Shown one piece after another: positions 1 through 11,908 of a stretch of DNA of 64,000 nt; the first letter of the stretch is position 1, and each line of letters starts with the position of its first letter. The DNA lies in the NCBI RefSeq assembly GCF_018130245.1, contig NZ_JAFCKP010000023.1:1-64000 (forward strand), written 5' to 3'. Position numbers and translations under genes: made by a program. The stretch is from Bradyrhizobium sp. SZCCT0231 (GTDB lineage Bacteria > Pseudomonadota > Alphaproteobacteria > Rhizobiales > Xanthobacteraceae). The notes below the pieces were generated by a model. It was given only the letters and a program-made list of their open reading frames with translations. It had not been told where the DNA came from and did not search any database.

Positions 1-697
1 GACTGCATCGAGCACGGCGCTACGATATTGCCCTATTCAAGGACGCCTATTCCCCTTGACCAAGGGTAGGAGGTCCTACGCGTTCTCTACTCGACTCTCG
101 CGGAAGCGCCTTCCATCGACTGCTTGCTTCCAGGGAACTCGCGCCTTCAAATGTGATTTTTAGATCGTTATCTTGCTTGACAGTTTTGTGTCCTAGGTGG
201 AGCATTCGCGGCGGTCGCAAACAAGCGACGCGCAATGTCCACTTCATGAGCAAGGGGAGGTCTATGACGCCACCTCCGCAAATCCAGCCGCTAAGTGCGA
301 TGGAGCTCGTTCGGACTATCGCATAGCGGCAGAAACCGCGAACGGCACGCCGGGTCAAGGTTTAGCGGGCTGCATCAGTGAGGCAAAGCCCCTACCTTCC
401 CGGCGCTGTAATTTGCATCACATCGATCGTGTCGGATGGCCGTGGCGAGGGCTGCCGCAACGAGCCGGTTTGACATTCTGCTGTTCCCATTCTCCTCGCC
501 GTCGTTCCGCAATGGCGCGAGAAGTCTTTGGCACATCACAGCACTTCGGTGATGCCGCGGCTCCTGATCCTGCATTGCGGCAAATGCCAAGAGAATGTCG
601 CCTCAAAGGCCAACTTCCGACACAGGGCCGGGGCGAATAGCGGCAATCCGACATGACGCATCTGCTTCGGCGGTGACGCTCCCGACGCCGCCGGTGC
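1..697. other. Left-end region without a supportable gene
   Basis: About 700 bases in which no reading frame has natural-looking protein composition; the longer frames are rich in Arg/Ser/Pro/Cys and lack a ribosome-binding site. One short frame at 264-326 (20 codons, ATG preceded by a GGGGAGG ribosome-binding site) could be a decayed gene start or leader peptide. A TTGACA hexamer lies at 177-182 but no convincing -10 follows at the usual distance. I read this as intergenic or degenerate sequence. Confidence 0.5.
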
Positions 698-721
698 ATG
701 CATTTTTTCCAGGGAATCCTC

Positions 722-3052
722 GTGTCGCATAAGCTTGCCCCGGCATTCCTCGCCGCTCTCTTCCTCGCGATCTCCTCTCTCTCCGGGGCCCATGCCGCGC
801 CGCCTCCAGCCGCGGCAAACAACGCTGCCTCGCTGTCGCCTGACGAGGCGAAGCGCGCGCTGGACACCCTTCAGGACGACAAGAAGCGCGCGCAGATGAT
901 CGATACGCTCCGCGCGATCGCCAACGCGTCCGGTCCGCAGCAACCTGCGCCCGAGCCGAAATCGCCGATCCCGCTCTCGGCCGACGGCCTCGGTGCGCAG
1001 CTCTTGCTCACGGTGTCGGAGGAGATCGGCGAGATCTCGGGCGAGATCGCCGCCATGGCGCGGACACTCACGCACTTTCCGGCGTTCTATTACTGGATCA
1101 TGCGGACCGCGAACGATCCCGCGGCCTACAACCTCCTGATCGAGATCGCCTGGAAGCTGGGGCTGGTGCTCGGGTGCGCCCTTGCAGCCGAGGGGGTGAT
1201 CTTTCGCCTGATCCGCCGTCCGGTCGCGTTCCTGGAAGGACGCGTGCCGCAAACCGCGCACCTGCCAGCACAGGTGCTGCCCACAGGCGACCCGCCGTCA
1301 TCGGTGGCCGATGTCACTCCCGCACCGGAGTTGAACAAGCGCCGTCACAGCCTTGCGCGGGTCTGGCAGGTCCTGTCGCGGCTGCCCTTCGTGCTCGGAC
1401 GCCTCGTGCTCGAGCTGCTCCCGGTGGTCGTCTTCGTCGGCCTCGCCACGGCGCTGCTCGGGACGACGATCGGCGAGCCCACGACCGTCCGTCTCGTGAT
1501 CCTCGCCGTCGTCAACGCCTATGCGTTCTCGCGCGGGCTCATCTGCATGGTCCGGGCGCTGGCGGGGCCGTTCGGCCTGTTCCCGGTGCGCGCGGAGACC
1601 GCCGCCTATATCGAGATCTGGGCGCGCCGCATCGTCGGCGTCGGCGTCTCCGGCATCGCCTTTGCCAACGTAGCACTGCTGCTCGGGCTGCACCGCGCCG
1701 GCTATGCGGCGCTGCTCCGCATGGTGATGCTGGTCGTGCACCTCTTCATCGTCGTCATCATCCTGCAATGCCGCCGCCAGGTGGCCGATGCCATCCGCGC
1801 GCCGGCCGAGCGACAGGGGATTGCGGCCCGTTTGCGTAACCGCATCGCCGGCGGCTGGCATTATCTTGCCATCGCGCTCGACCTTGCGCTGTGGGCGGTG
1901 TGGGCCCTCAACATCCGCAACGGCTATTCGCTGCTGCTGCAATATTTCGTCGGCACCATCGCGGTGGCGCTGGTCACGCGTGTCGTCATCATGGTGACGC
2001 TGAGCCTGATCGACCGTGGCTTCCGCATCAAGCCGGAGATCCTCCAGCGCTTTCCCGGCCTCGAGACCCGCGCCAACCGCTATCTGCCGCTCTTGCGCAG
2101 GATCGTATCCAGCGCGATCGCCTTCATCGGTTTCGTGGCCGTGCTCGAAGTCTGGGGCGTCGACGCGATCGTCTGGTTCTATGGCGGCCAGATCGGCAGC
2201 CGACTGATCTCGGCCATGGTGACGATCGGCCTCGCCGTGTTCATCGCTGCCGCGATCTGGGAAGCCAGCAATGCGCTGCTGGATCGCCAGATCAATACGC
2301 TGTCCCGGGACGGCCATTATGCCCGTGCCGCGCGTCTGCGCACGTTCCAGCCGATGCTGCGCACGGCGCTGCTCTGCCTGATCGCAACCGTCGTCGGCCT
2401 CACCGCGCTGAGCGAGATCGGCGTCAATGTCGCGCCGCTGCTCGCCGGCGCCGGCATCGTCGGCATCGCGATCGGCTTCGGCTCGCAAAAGCTGGTGCAG
2501 GACCTCATCACCGGCCTGTTCCTGCTGCTGGAGAACACGGTCCAGGTCGGCGACAATGTCAGCGTGTCAGGGCTCTCCGGCGTCGTCGAGAACGTCTCGA
2601 TCCGCACCATCCGCCTGCGCGCAGGTGACGGCGCCGTGCACATCGTGCCGTTCAGCGCAGTCACGACCATCACCAATGCCAGCCGCGGCGCCGGCAACGC
2701 CTCGGTCAGCGTCAACGTCGCCTACAAGGAAGACACCGACCGCGCCGGCCAGATCCTCAAGGACATCGTCGAGGAGATGCGACGCGAACCGGAATTCCGC
2801 GCCCTGATCCGCGGCGACCTCGAGCTGTGGGGCGTCGACAAGGTGGACGGTGCAATGGTATCGATCGTCGGCCAGATCCGCTGCACCGAGGCCGGGCGAT
2901 GGCCGGTCCAGCGCGAATTCAACCGGCGCATGAAGCTGCGCTTCCAGCAGCACGGCATCGAGGTCGCATCCGCCACCCAGACCATCTTGATGCAGATCGC
3001 GCCACCGGCGGATGGCGCCGCCAATCTGACGCCGCGGCGGGTGGCTGGATAG
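722..3052 (+). CDS. Large MscS-family mechanosensitive channel
   Basis: A 776-residue protein. An N-terminal signal peptide (ending in a run like SGAHAA) leads into a long region with many hydrophobic segments and then, near residues 560-740, the MscS core: the glycine/alanine-rich pore helix (GAGIVGIAIGFGSQ), the LVQDLITG hinge and the beta-domain starting VQVGDNV. This core forms the stretch-activated heptameric pore of the inner membrane. The large N-terminal extension resembles the YbiO type rather than plain MscS. GTG at 722 is preferred because the signal peptide begins there and a GGGA motif precedes it; an in-frame ATG exists at 698. It stands alone, with a hairpin downstream. Confidence 0.88.
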   Translation: MSHKLAPAFLAALFLAISSLSGAHAAPPPAAANNAASLSPDEAKRALDTLQDDKKRAQMIDTLRAIANASGPQQPAPEPKSPIPLSADGLGAQLLLTVSEEIGEISGEIAAMARTLTHFPAFYYWIMRTANDPAAYNLLIEIAWKLGLVLGCALAAEGVIFRLIRRPVAFLEGRVPQTAHLPAQVLPTGDPPSSVADVTPAPELNKRRHSLARVWQVLSRLPFVLGRLVLELLPVVVFVGLATALLGTTIGEPTTVRLVILAVVNAYAFSRGLICMVRALAGPFGLFPVRAETAAYIEIWARRIVGVGVSGIAFANVALLLGLHRAGYAALLRMVMLVVHLFIVVIILQCRRQVADAIRAPAERQGIAARLRNRIAGGWHYLAIALDLALWAVWALNIRNGYSLLLQYFVGTIAVALVTRVVIMVTLSLIDRGFRIKPEILQRFPGLETRANRYLPLLRRIVSSAIAFIGFVAVLEVWGVDAIVWFYGGQIGSRLISAMVTIGLAVFIAAAIWEASNALLDRQINTLSRDGHYARAARLRTFQPMLRTALLCLIATVVGLTALSEIGVNVAPLLAGAGIVGIAIGFGSQKLVQDLITGLFLLLENTVQVGDNVSVSGLSGVVENVSIRTIRLRAGDGAVHIVPFSAVTTITNASRGAGNASVSVNVAYKEDTDRAGQILKDIVEEMRREPEFRALIRGDLELWGVDKVDGAMVSIVGQIRCTEAGRWPVQREFNRRMKLRFQQHGIEVASATQTILMQIAPPADGAANLTPRRVAG

Positions 3053-3088
3053 GCAGTCCCAAAATTCCCGGCCTGCCTCTGGCGACCC

Positions 3089-3106
3089 GGCAGCGTTCAC
3101 GCTGCC
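3089..3106 (+). terminator. Hairpin after the MscS gene
   Basis: Perfect 7-bp inverted repeat GGCAGCG / CGCTGCC with a 4-base loop, 36 bases after the channel gene's stop codon. It lacks a following T-run, so it may be a weak terminator or a 3' stabilising hairpin. Confidence 0.4.
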
Positions 3107-3367
3107 TTCAGGCTCGCGAACATGGCCACTTTTCAGAACGCCAGGACCTTCAGAACGCCATGACCGCGAAACGGTGGCCGGCCGTGAAGGCGGCCGACAT
3201 CAAGCCGGAATGGCGCCGTTAACCTTTTTCGCGCGCAACTGCCATCGTTCGCGAAACCTCGCTGCGGTGCGAGATCACAATCGGTGCCTCGGTCTCTCCG
3301 TCCTTGATCTGGATGGAGCGCTGGCCGACAATGCCTGCGGTTCAATTAAAACTCCTTGGGGGAATGC

Positions 3368-5020
3368 GTGAATAGACCTGCCCGGGTCGTTGCCCAGCCG
3401 ACATCGTCCGATCAATCGCATGGCATGACGTTGCTGCGCGACCCCTTGCTCAACAAGGGCACTGCCTTCACGGAAGCGGAGCGCGCCACGCTCGGCCTGC
3501 GCGGCCTGTTGCCGCCCTGCGTGCTGACGATGGAGACGCAAGCTCAGCGCGTTCTCACCAATCTGCGCGGGCTGCCGACGGACCTCGAAAAATATGTCGC
3601 GCTGAACGCGCTGCATGACCGCAACGAAGCGTTGTTCTTCCGCGTCGTCGTCGACAATATCGACGAGATCCAGCCGATCATCTACACGCCGACGGTCGGG
3701 CTCGCCTGCCAGAAATACGGCCTGATCTTCCAGCGGCCGCGCGGCATGTTCATCTCCTCGCACGATCGCGGCCAGATCGCGGAGCTTCTGAAGAACTGGC
3801 CTTATCCGGCCAAGCTGATCGTCGTCACCGATGGCGAGCGCATTTTGGGACTTGGCGACCTCGGTGCCAACGGCATGGGTATCCCTGTCGGCAAGCTCTC
3901 GCTCTATTCGGCCTGTGCCGGCGTGCATCCGGAAGCGTGCCTGCCGATCGTGCTCGATGTCGGCACCAATAACGAAGAGCTGTTGAACGACCCCTATTAT
4001 CTCGGCCTGCGCGAGCGGCGGCTGACCGGGGAGGCCTATGACAGCTTCGTCGACGAATTCATGCAAGCCGCGCGAAAAACCTTCCCGGGCGTGCTGATCC
4101 AGTTCGAGGATTTCGCCAACCATTCGGCGTTCAGGCTGCTGCACAAGTACCGGGATGAAGCCTGCGTCTTCAACGACGACATCCAGGGCACTGCGGCCGT
4201 GGCGCTCGCCGGCCTGTTCTCAGGCTTGCGTATCTCCGGCGGCAAGCTCAGGGACCAGCGCATCCTGTTCCTCGGCGCGGGCGAGGCGGCGACCGGCATC
4301 GCCGATCTCGTGGTCTCCGCCATGATGGCGGAAGGGGCTTCCGAGGCGGACGCGCTCCGGCGCAACTGGCTGGTGGATTCCCGCGGTCTGGTCGTCAGCG
4401 GCCGCGACGGCCTGTCCGGTCACAAGCTGCGCTATGCCCACACCGGCCAGGCGCCGATCGCCGATTTCCTCACAGCGATCAAGACGCTGAAGCCGACGGC
4501 GATCATCGGCGTCGCTGCGGTCGGCGGCGCCTTCACGCCCGAAGTGCTCAAGACGATGGCCGAGCTCAATCAGCAGCCGATCGTGTTCGCGCTCTCCAAT
4601 CCGACCTCGAAGGCCGAGTGCTCGGCGGAGGACGCCTATCGCTATACCGAGGGCCGCGCGCTGTTCGCCTGCGGCAGCCCGTACGATCCGGTCACGCTCA
4701 GCGGCCGCACTTTCGTGCCGCGCCAGGGCAACAACTCCTACATCTTCCCCGGCGTCGGTCTCGGCGTCATCGCCAGCGGCTCGCGCCTGGTGACCGATGA
4801 GATGTTCATGGCGGCGGCCCACACGCTCGCCGACTGCGTCGGCAAGGAGGATCTCGCGCAGGGCAGCCTCTACCCGGCACTGCCGCGCATCCGCGAGGTC
4901 TCGGTCCGCATCGCGGCGGCCGTTGCTGACGTCGCCTACCAACGCGGGCTCGCGGACGGACCCGCGCCCAACGACGTGAAGGCCCTGGTCCAATCCCAGA
5001 TGTACGAGCCGCACTACTGA
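3368..5020 (+). CDS. maeA: NAD(P)-dependent malic enzyme, MaeA type
   Basis: A 550-residue protein that aligns from memory along its whole length with E. coli MaeA (565 residues). It oxidatively decarboxylates malate to pyruvate in the cytoplasm, linking the TCA cycle to gluconeogenesis and acetyl-CoA supply. Visible motifs: PLLNKG near the N-terminus, YTPTVG, VVTDGERILGLGDLG, the metal/catalytic stretch FNDDIQGTAAV, the Rossmann loop GAGEAATGIA and LSNPTS. It lacks the C-terminal phosphotransacetylase-like half of the rhizobial Dme/Tme enzymes. GTG at 3368 sits about 6 bases after a GGGGGA motif; a TTG at 3356 and an ATG at 3426 are alternatives. A strong terminator follows. Confidence 0.92.
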   Translation: MNRPARVVAQPTSSDQSHGMTLLRDPLLNKGTAFTEAERATLGLRGLLPPCVLTMETQAQRVLTNLRGLPTDLEKYVALNALHDRNEALFFRVVVDNIDEIQPIIYTPTVGLACQKYGLIFQRPRGMFISSHDRGQIAELLKNWPYPAKLIVVTDGERILGLGDLGANGMGIPVGKLSLYSACAGVHPEACLPIVLDVGTNNEELLNDPYYLGLRERRLTGEAYDSFVDEFMQAARKTFPGVLIQFEDFANHSAFRLLHKYRDEACVFNDDIQGTAAVALAGLFSGLRISGGKLRDQRILFLGAGEAATGIADLVVSAMMAEGASEADALRRNWLVDSRGLVVSGRDGLSGHKLRYAHTGQAPIADFLTAIKTLKPTAIIGVAAVGGAFTPEVLKTMAELNQQPIVFALSNPTSKAECSAEDAYRYTEGRALFACGSPYDPVTLSGRTFVPRQGNNSYIFPGVGLGVIASGSRLVTDEMFMAAAHTLADCVGKEDLAQGSLYPALPRIREVSVRIAAAVADVAYQRGLADGPAPNDVKALVQSQMYEPHY

Positions 5021-5046
5021 GCTACCAGGCCGACGGTTGATCTGGT

Positions 5047-5083
5047 CAGGCGCTCCCCAAGTTCTGGTGGAGCGCCTGATTTT
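5047..5083 (+). terminator. Rho-independent terminator of the malic enzyme gene
   Basis: A 10-bp perfect stem CAGGCGCTCC / GGAGCGCCTG with a 12-base loop, immediately followed by ATTTT, 26 bases after the malic enzyme stop codon. Confidence 0.8.
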
Positions 5084-5255
5084 CGTTGCCCCCGCGCTGG
5101 TTAGGGGGCCATCTGTCCCGATTCGGAACACGCCACACTGTGGTGGAATCGTCACAGCCGATGCGAAACGGCAGCGGCCCCAGAGCCGCTTTTGTTCCGA
5201 CAAGGTTCTGCCCTCATTGCCCACCGAAAATCCGCCCCGTTCGGAGGGGCGTACC

Positions 5256-5774
5256 ATGTCTCGCATTGCACGTGCCGAAACTGCCCGGATTTCCCTCGCA
5301 ACCTCGTGCCGGCTGCTGCTCGCCGTCGTCTTCGCAGCATCGCTCGCCGCCTGCGCGCAATCGCCGGTCGGGCGCCAGAGGGCCGATCTCGCCGGTACCA
5401 GCCGGCAGGCCGCGGTGGAGCGCCCGCACAGGGTGGCGGCGCTGCATCCACGCCCGATCAGCCGGGCGCGCGCCCCGGACCGTGACGCAAAGCGGACGGC
5501 TTCGCACGGCGTCGCCAGCTTCTATTCGGATACGGAAACCGCGAGCGGCGAGAAGTTCGACAAGAACGAGTTGACGGCGGCACATCCCACCCTGCCGTTC
5601 GGCACCAAGCTGCGCGTCACCGATACCTCCTCCGGCCGCTTCGTCACCGTCAGGGTCAACGATCGCGGGCCCTTTGTTCGCGGGCGCGTGGTCGATATCT
5701 CGCCTTCCGCGGCCGAGGCGCTCGGCATGGTCGACAAGGGCATCACCAATGTCAGGCTCGAGGTCGTGCGATAG
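5256..5774 (+). CDS. rlpA: RlpA-family septal ring lytic transglycosylase lipoprotein
   Basis: A 172-residue protein with a signal peptide and lipobox (ASLAAC near residue 30), predicting an outer-membrane lipoprotein. The C-terminal half is the double-psi beta-barrel of RlpA: GVASFYSD, TASGEKFD, TAAHPTLPFGT, VRVNDRGPF and GRVVDIS. RlpA proteins cleave peptidoglycan glycan strands lacking stem peptides at the division septum; no SPOR domain is present here. ATG at 5256 is chosen because an AGGAGGGGC-like stretch lies just upstream and the lipoprotein signal starts there; the frame is open further upstream but those residues do not look like protein. A second, shorter RlpA-like protein lies at 24745-25059. 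Confidence 0.88.
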   Translation: MSRIARAETARISLATSCRLLLAVVFAASLAACAQSPVGRQRADLAGTSRQAAVERPHRVAALHPRPISRARAPDRDAKRTASHGVASFYSDTETASGEKFDKNELTAAHPTLPFGTKLRVTDTSSGRFVTVRVNDRGPFVRGRVVDISPSAAEALGMVDKGITNVRLEVVR

Positions 5775-5792
5775 GGCGCGACCAGTCGCGCC
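5775..5792 (+). terminator. Hairpin directly after the RlpA stop codon
   Basis: Inverted repeat GGCGCGAC / GTCGCGCC with a 2-base loop, beginning at the base after the stop codon. No T-run follows, so termination is possible but not certain. Confidence 0.4.
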
Positions 5793-5877
5793 GATGCGGT
5801 GCGCTTAACCGGCTGTTAGCGGCTTCTCAAGCACCATGGCTGCCCACACAATTCCGGGCTTTCGGGGGAGGCGGCGC

Positions 5878-6033
5878 TTGAACACGATCCAGTATCTCGA
5901 AGATCAGGCCGCGCGCGCCGAGCGGCTCGCCAAACGGATCACGGATACGCTGACGATCGAGAAGCTCCTGACCTTCGCGGGCGAACGCCGCCGCGAGATC
6001 GAGGTCATCGCCGGCAAGCACCGCCGCGCATAG
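5878..6033 (+). CDS. Small helical hypothetical protein
   Basis: A 51-residue protein, charged and helical, with no signal peptide. I recognise it only as a type of short conserved hypothetical seen in Bradyrhizobium-like genomes (pattern QYLEDQAARAERLA). TTG at 5878 is preferred over the in-frame ATG at 5836 because GGGGGAGG ends about 6 bases before it. Amphipathic helix content suggests a small soluble or peripheral protein; the function is unknown. Confidence 0.6.
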   Translation: MNTIQYLEDQAARAERLAKRITDTLTIEKLLTFAGERRREIEVIAGKHRRA

Positions 6034-6098
6034 CTCTGGCGAACCTGCAAGCGCATCCGCCCTTGCTTCCCTGTCTGCGCAATTGAAACAACGCCCGC

Positions 6099-6404
6099 TC
6101 AGCTGTGGCTCTCGACGAAGTCGCTGAGATAATCGGGGAGCTCTATGCCGTAGATGTCGCAGCGCGCCTTTATCTCACCGACGACGTCGGTCGAGATGTC
6201 CTTCATCCAGTGCTCAAGCGTGTTGAATGAGATCACCTTGATGGGATCGTTGAAGCAGCCGGCGACAAGCTCGCCGATGGTGGCTTCAAGATCGCTGCGC
6301 TCGATAGGGATTTCGGTCGCCTCGTCGCGGCGATCGATCACCACGAAGAGGGTCTGGTCTGCGCCGTAGGGCACGACGGGAGATGATACGCCAGCTTCAA
6401 GCAT
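6099..6404 (-). CDS. Hypothetical acidic protein
   Basis: A 101-residue acidic soluble protein with no signal peptide or membrane segment. Composition and codon use look coding. Its C-terminus reads IELPDYLSDFVESHS. It lies about 80 bases downstream of another hypothetical gene on the same strand (6488-6760), so the two may be co-transcribed. I do not recognise a family. Confidence 0.65.
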   Translation of the reverse strand: MLEAGVSSPVVPYGADQTLFVVIDRRDEATEIPIERSDLEATIGELVAGCFNDPIKVISFNTLEHWMKDISTDVVGEIKARCDIYGIELPDYLSDFVESHS

Positions 6405-6487
6405 GTGAGGCGCTCGCGTCTTTGCTTCCGATCCCTGATAACGGGAAGCACCGGAAGAATGTTCCTGCGCGCGATCGTGAAGCGCCG

Positions 6488-6760
6488 TCAGAGGAATTCA
6501 CGTAAGCGCGAGAGCTCGATGACGTGTTCGGGCGAGAGGACTTCCGTGACCAGCGGCGGCTGCGCCGCCGTGCGAATCTCGTAGAGGTGCCGGGTTGCCG
6601 CCGGCTTCTCCATGAACGCCGAGATGCACTCGTCGAGCGTGCCCTCGCTCACCTGATAGGACTCTCTGTCCGGCCTTCGCTGGTTAGCAAGCGACGGCCA
6701 TTTATGCAGCACCGCGAGCGCGCCGAAATCGACCTTTGAATCCCCGACCAACTCCCCCAT
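6488..6760 (-). CDS. Hypothetical protein
   Basis: A 90-residue protein starting MGELVGDSKVDFG. The start at 6760 is chosen because GAGG lies 6 bases upstream; the frame is open to 6853 but that part does not look like protein. It has a central helical segment (TLDECISAFMEKPAATRHLYEI) and no membrane segment. Probably transcribed with 6099-6404. No family recognised. Confidence 0.6.
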   Translation of the reverse strand: MGELVGDSKVDFGALAVLHKWPSLANQRRPDRESYQVSEGTLDECISAFMEKPAATRHLYEIRTAAQPPLVTEVLSPEHVIELSRLREFL

Positions 6761-6894
6761 CGCTTGCCTCACGCAAAAGACGGCCCCAGCACACAAATCC
6801 GCGTGCCGGGGCCTACACACCTCTCGCTGCATCTCAATGCCACGGCCACTCAACGCGGCAGCCGGGAATTGGTTCCCGGCTGCCTTGTCCCTGG

Positions 6895-9582
<2,688 letters not shown>

Positions 9583-9810
9583 GGCATTTCCTCCCGTGTG
9601 TTTTGTTTTGCCGGCAGGCTATCGCCGCAGGTTCAGCTTGTCATTACAGCAAGTGCAATCCCCGGTGGTCGTTTGCGGCGGCATCGTGACCGCGCGAATG
9701 TTGCGGCACCACACGCACCGCGATGCACAATGGCCGTGATAGCCCGGGGTAATCAGACCGCATCCTTCTGTGTATGCTTGCGCCTACAAGCCACGCGTAG
9801 CCTGGGCGTC

Positions 9811-10020
9811 ATGACAGAGTTGAGTGAGCGCACCAAAGCGAACATGGACGTCGTCCTCGAGGAGACGTGCCGGCAACTGCCGCATGGCGGCGATCACGAC
9901 AGCCGCAGGTTCATCGCCGAGCGCCTGATCGAGGCGGCGCAGTCCGGCCACTCCACCCTCGGCGAGCTCGGCATCATCGCTCGCCGCGCGCTGGCGGAGC
10001 TGAAGGGCAAAGGCGGTTAG
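9811..10020 (+). CDS. Small conserved hypothetical protein
   Basis: A 69-residue soluble protein starting MTELSERTKANMDVV, with a helix-rich pattern including LPHGGDHDSRRFIAERL and LGELGIIARRALAEL. I recognise it as a short conserved hypothetical of rhizobia without known function. The ATG at 9811 begins the conserved part; the frame is open upstream but reads as non-protein. It is transcribed away from the monooxygenase gene across a 228-base spacer and precedes the carboxylesterase homologue. Confidence 0.7.
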   Translation: MTELSERTKANMDVVLEETCRQLPHGGDHDSRRFIAERLIEAAQSGHSTLGELGIIARRALAELKGKGG

Positions 10021-10095
10021 GCACGGGCGCGAGGCTTGCTTCGCTGACGGCTCTGGACATAACCTGCCGGGACCCTCCATCGAGACCCTTCGAAG

Positions 10096-11565
10096 ATGCG
10101 GTGCTTGCTTGCACTTGTTGCGGCTTCCGCAGTCCTGTGTGGCGCACGATCGGCCGTGGCTCAGCCGGTCGGACAATTTCCATTCGCGTTGACGCGCGAG
10201 GGACAGATGCTCGGCGCCGTGGAAGGCGAGGTGGCGTCCTTCAAGGGACTGCCCTACGCGGCGCCGCCGGTCGGCGCGCTGCGCTGGCACCCGCCGCAGC
10301 CGACGACCGAAAGTTCGGAGATGCGCACCGCCTACGACTACGGTGCGCCGTGCCTTCAGCCGGCGCTGCCGCAGGCGAGCGAGGATTGCCTGACGCTGAA
10401 CGTGTTCCGTCCTTTCGGGGTCGACGGCCCATTGCCGGTGATGGTGTTCATCCATGGCGGCGCCTTCGTCTCGGGCACTGCGAACGATCCGCTGTTCGAT
10501 GGCACCAAGCTGGCGCAGGCGGGCCTCATCGCGGTCACCGTGAACTATCGCCTCGGCGCGCTCGGCTGGCTCATGCACCCCGCGCTTGCGGGCGGCGGCG
10601 CCGGAAATTTCGGCCTGATGGACCAGATCGCGGCGCTGAATTGGGTGCACGACAATATCGCGGCCTTCGGCGGCGATCCGAGCAACGTCACTTTGTTCGG
10701 CAGCGATGCAGGCGCGACATCGATCGCGGTGCTGATGCTGTCCGCGCAAGCGCGCGATCTCTTCCAGAAGGCCATTCTGCAATCGGTGCCCGGCCGCGCG
10801 CGCCTGCGTTCAGCGCAAGAGGCGGAGGCGGTGGGCCGGCAGTTCGTGGCCGCGCTTGGACCGAAGACAGATTTGCGCGCAACCGAGCCGCGACGCCTGC
10901 TTGCCGCCGAAAGCCATCTGCTGGAGAAATCGCGACGCGGCTTCGCGCCGACGATGGATGGACGCCTGGTGACCGAGGACCTTGCCTCGGGCTTTGCGGC
11001 CGGACATCAAAGCCGCATTCCCTTGATCATCGGCTCGAACGACGACGAGACGGGCTTGGAGAATGAGTCCGATATCAAGGAGGAGCTTGCATCGTCCGGC
11101 ATTGCCAGCGACGAACTGCGCCAGCTTTATCCCGATCTCGCCAGACCTTCGGATCTCGCGGCAAGGTTCTACACCGACAAGATCTTCTCGGAGCCGGTGC
11201 GACTGCTGGCCCGCCTGCACGCGGCAAGCGGCGCACCGACCTTTCGCTACCGCTTCGCCTACGTGCCGGAGGCCAGGCGCGCGAATCCGGACGTCGGCCA
11301 CGGGCGGGAGCTGCAGTTCATCTTCGGTGCGGAAGGCGTGCCCGGTGCAGGCATCTTGTCGCGCCGCGATCGCGCGGTCGCGAGCCGCATGCGCGCCTAC
11401 TGGATCAATTTCGCCAGGAGCGGCGATCCCAATGGTCCCGACCTGCCACGCTGGGACGCGGCGGGCGGCGATCGCCTGCTGCTGATCACGAACGATCGCA
11501 TCGCGAGCGGAGAGGATCCCCTCGCGGAGCGTCTCGATCGGCTCGCAGGTGAGGGCAGGAAATGA
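10096..11565 (+). CDS. Type-B carboxylesterase homologue with an altered nucleophile
   Basis: A 489-residue exported protein (signal peptide ending SAVAQ) of the carboxylesterase type-B family. Family landmarks: FKGLPYAAPPVGALRW, SEDCLTLNVFRP, the oxyanion loop FIHGGAF, FGGDPSNVTLFG, the acid region GSNDDETG and the histidine region GHGRELQFIFG. The nucleophile elbow that normally reads GESAGG is GSDAGA, so the usual serine is Asp204; the Glu and His positions are retained. It may be a non-hydrolytic homologue, use Asp, or use the neighbouring Ser203. It sits in a neighbourhood with another esterase domain and an extradiol dioxygenase. Confidence 0.85.
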   Translation: MRCLLALVAASAVLCGARSAVAQPVGQFPFALTREGQMLGAVEGEVASFKGLPYAAPPVGALRWHPPQPTTESSEMRTAYDYGAPCLQPALPQASEDCLTLNVFRPFGVDGPLPVMVFIHGGAFVSGTANDPLFDGTKLAQAGLIAVTVNYRLGALGWLMHPALAGGGAGNFGLMDQIAALNWVHDNIAAFGGDPSNVTLFGSDAGATSIAVLMLSAQARDLFQKAILQSVPGRARLRSAQEAEAVGRQFVAALGPKTDLRATEPRRLLAAESHLLEKSRRGFAPTMDGRLVTEDLASGFAAGHQSRIPLIIGSNDDETGLENESDIKEELASSGIASDELRQLYPDLARPSDLAARFYTDKIFSEPVRLLARLHAASGAPTFRYRFAYVPEARRANPDVGHGRELQFIFGAEGVPGAGILSRRDRAVASRMRAYWINFARSGDPNGPDLPRWDAAGGDRLLLITNDRIASGEDPLAERLDRLAGEGRK

Positions 11566-11572
11566 GTTGGAT

Positions 11573-11752
11573 CTAAGCCGCGAGCTCGACGCGCGGCGCC
11601 GGGCTCAGCCGGTCTTCCTCCAGATAGTCTATCGCACCGTCCTTCTCGACGGCATAGAACTGCTGGCCTTCCCTGGACTTGAAGGCGGCGCGGACGACAC
11701 CGCGGCGGCCCTTGTCACTGTTGACGACGTCCCCCAGCGCAAACTTCCTCAT
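11573..11752 (-). CDS. Small hypothetical protein
   Basis: A 59-residue protein starting MRKFALGDVVNSDKGRRG, with a short beta-rich pattern that resembles a small SH3-like or KOW-like barrel, though I cannot assign a domain. I recognise it only as a rhizobial conserved hypothetical. ATG at 11752 is preferred; an in-frame GTG lies 12 bases upstream. It converges with the carboxylesterase gene, their ends only 7 bases apart. Confidence 0.55.
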   Translation of the reverse strand: MRKFALGDVVNSDKGRRGVVRAAFKSREGQQFYAVEKDGAIDYLEEDRLSPAPRVELAA

Positions 11753-11908
11753 CTCACGTCTCACTTGTCTTCAGGCCGACTGCTTCGGCCACACCGGGGA
11801 TTCTGGGCGGCAAATCGTTAACGACTTGCTAACCATACGGCTTTGCCTATGCTCACCGCAGCTCGTGCGGACAGCTCGCACGCGCCTGTTGTCAACGAGA
11901 CCAGCCTC

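Noticed and set aside
177-182. TTGACA as a -35 promoter box
   Set aside because: No matching -10 at 16-18 bases and no gene downstream that it would serve.
1298-2488. Long minus-strand frame of 396 codons opposite the MscS gene
   Set aside because: Rich in Arg/Asp/His/Gln in a pattern that mirrors the plus-strand codons; the MscS protein on the other strand explains the sequence.
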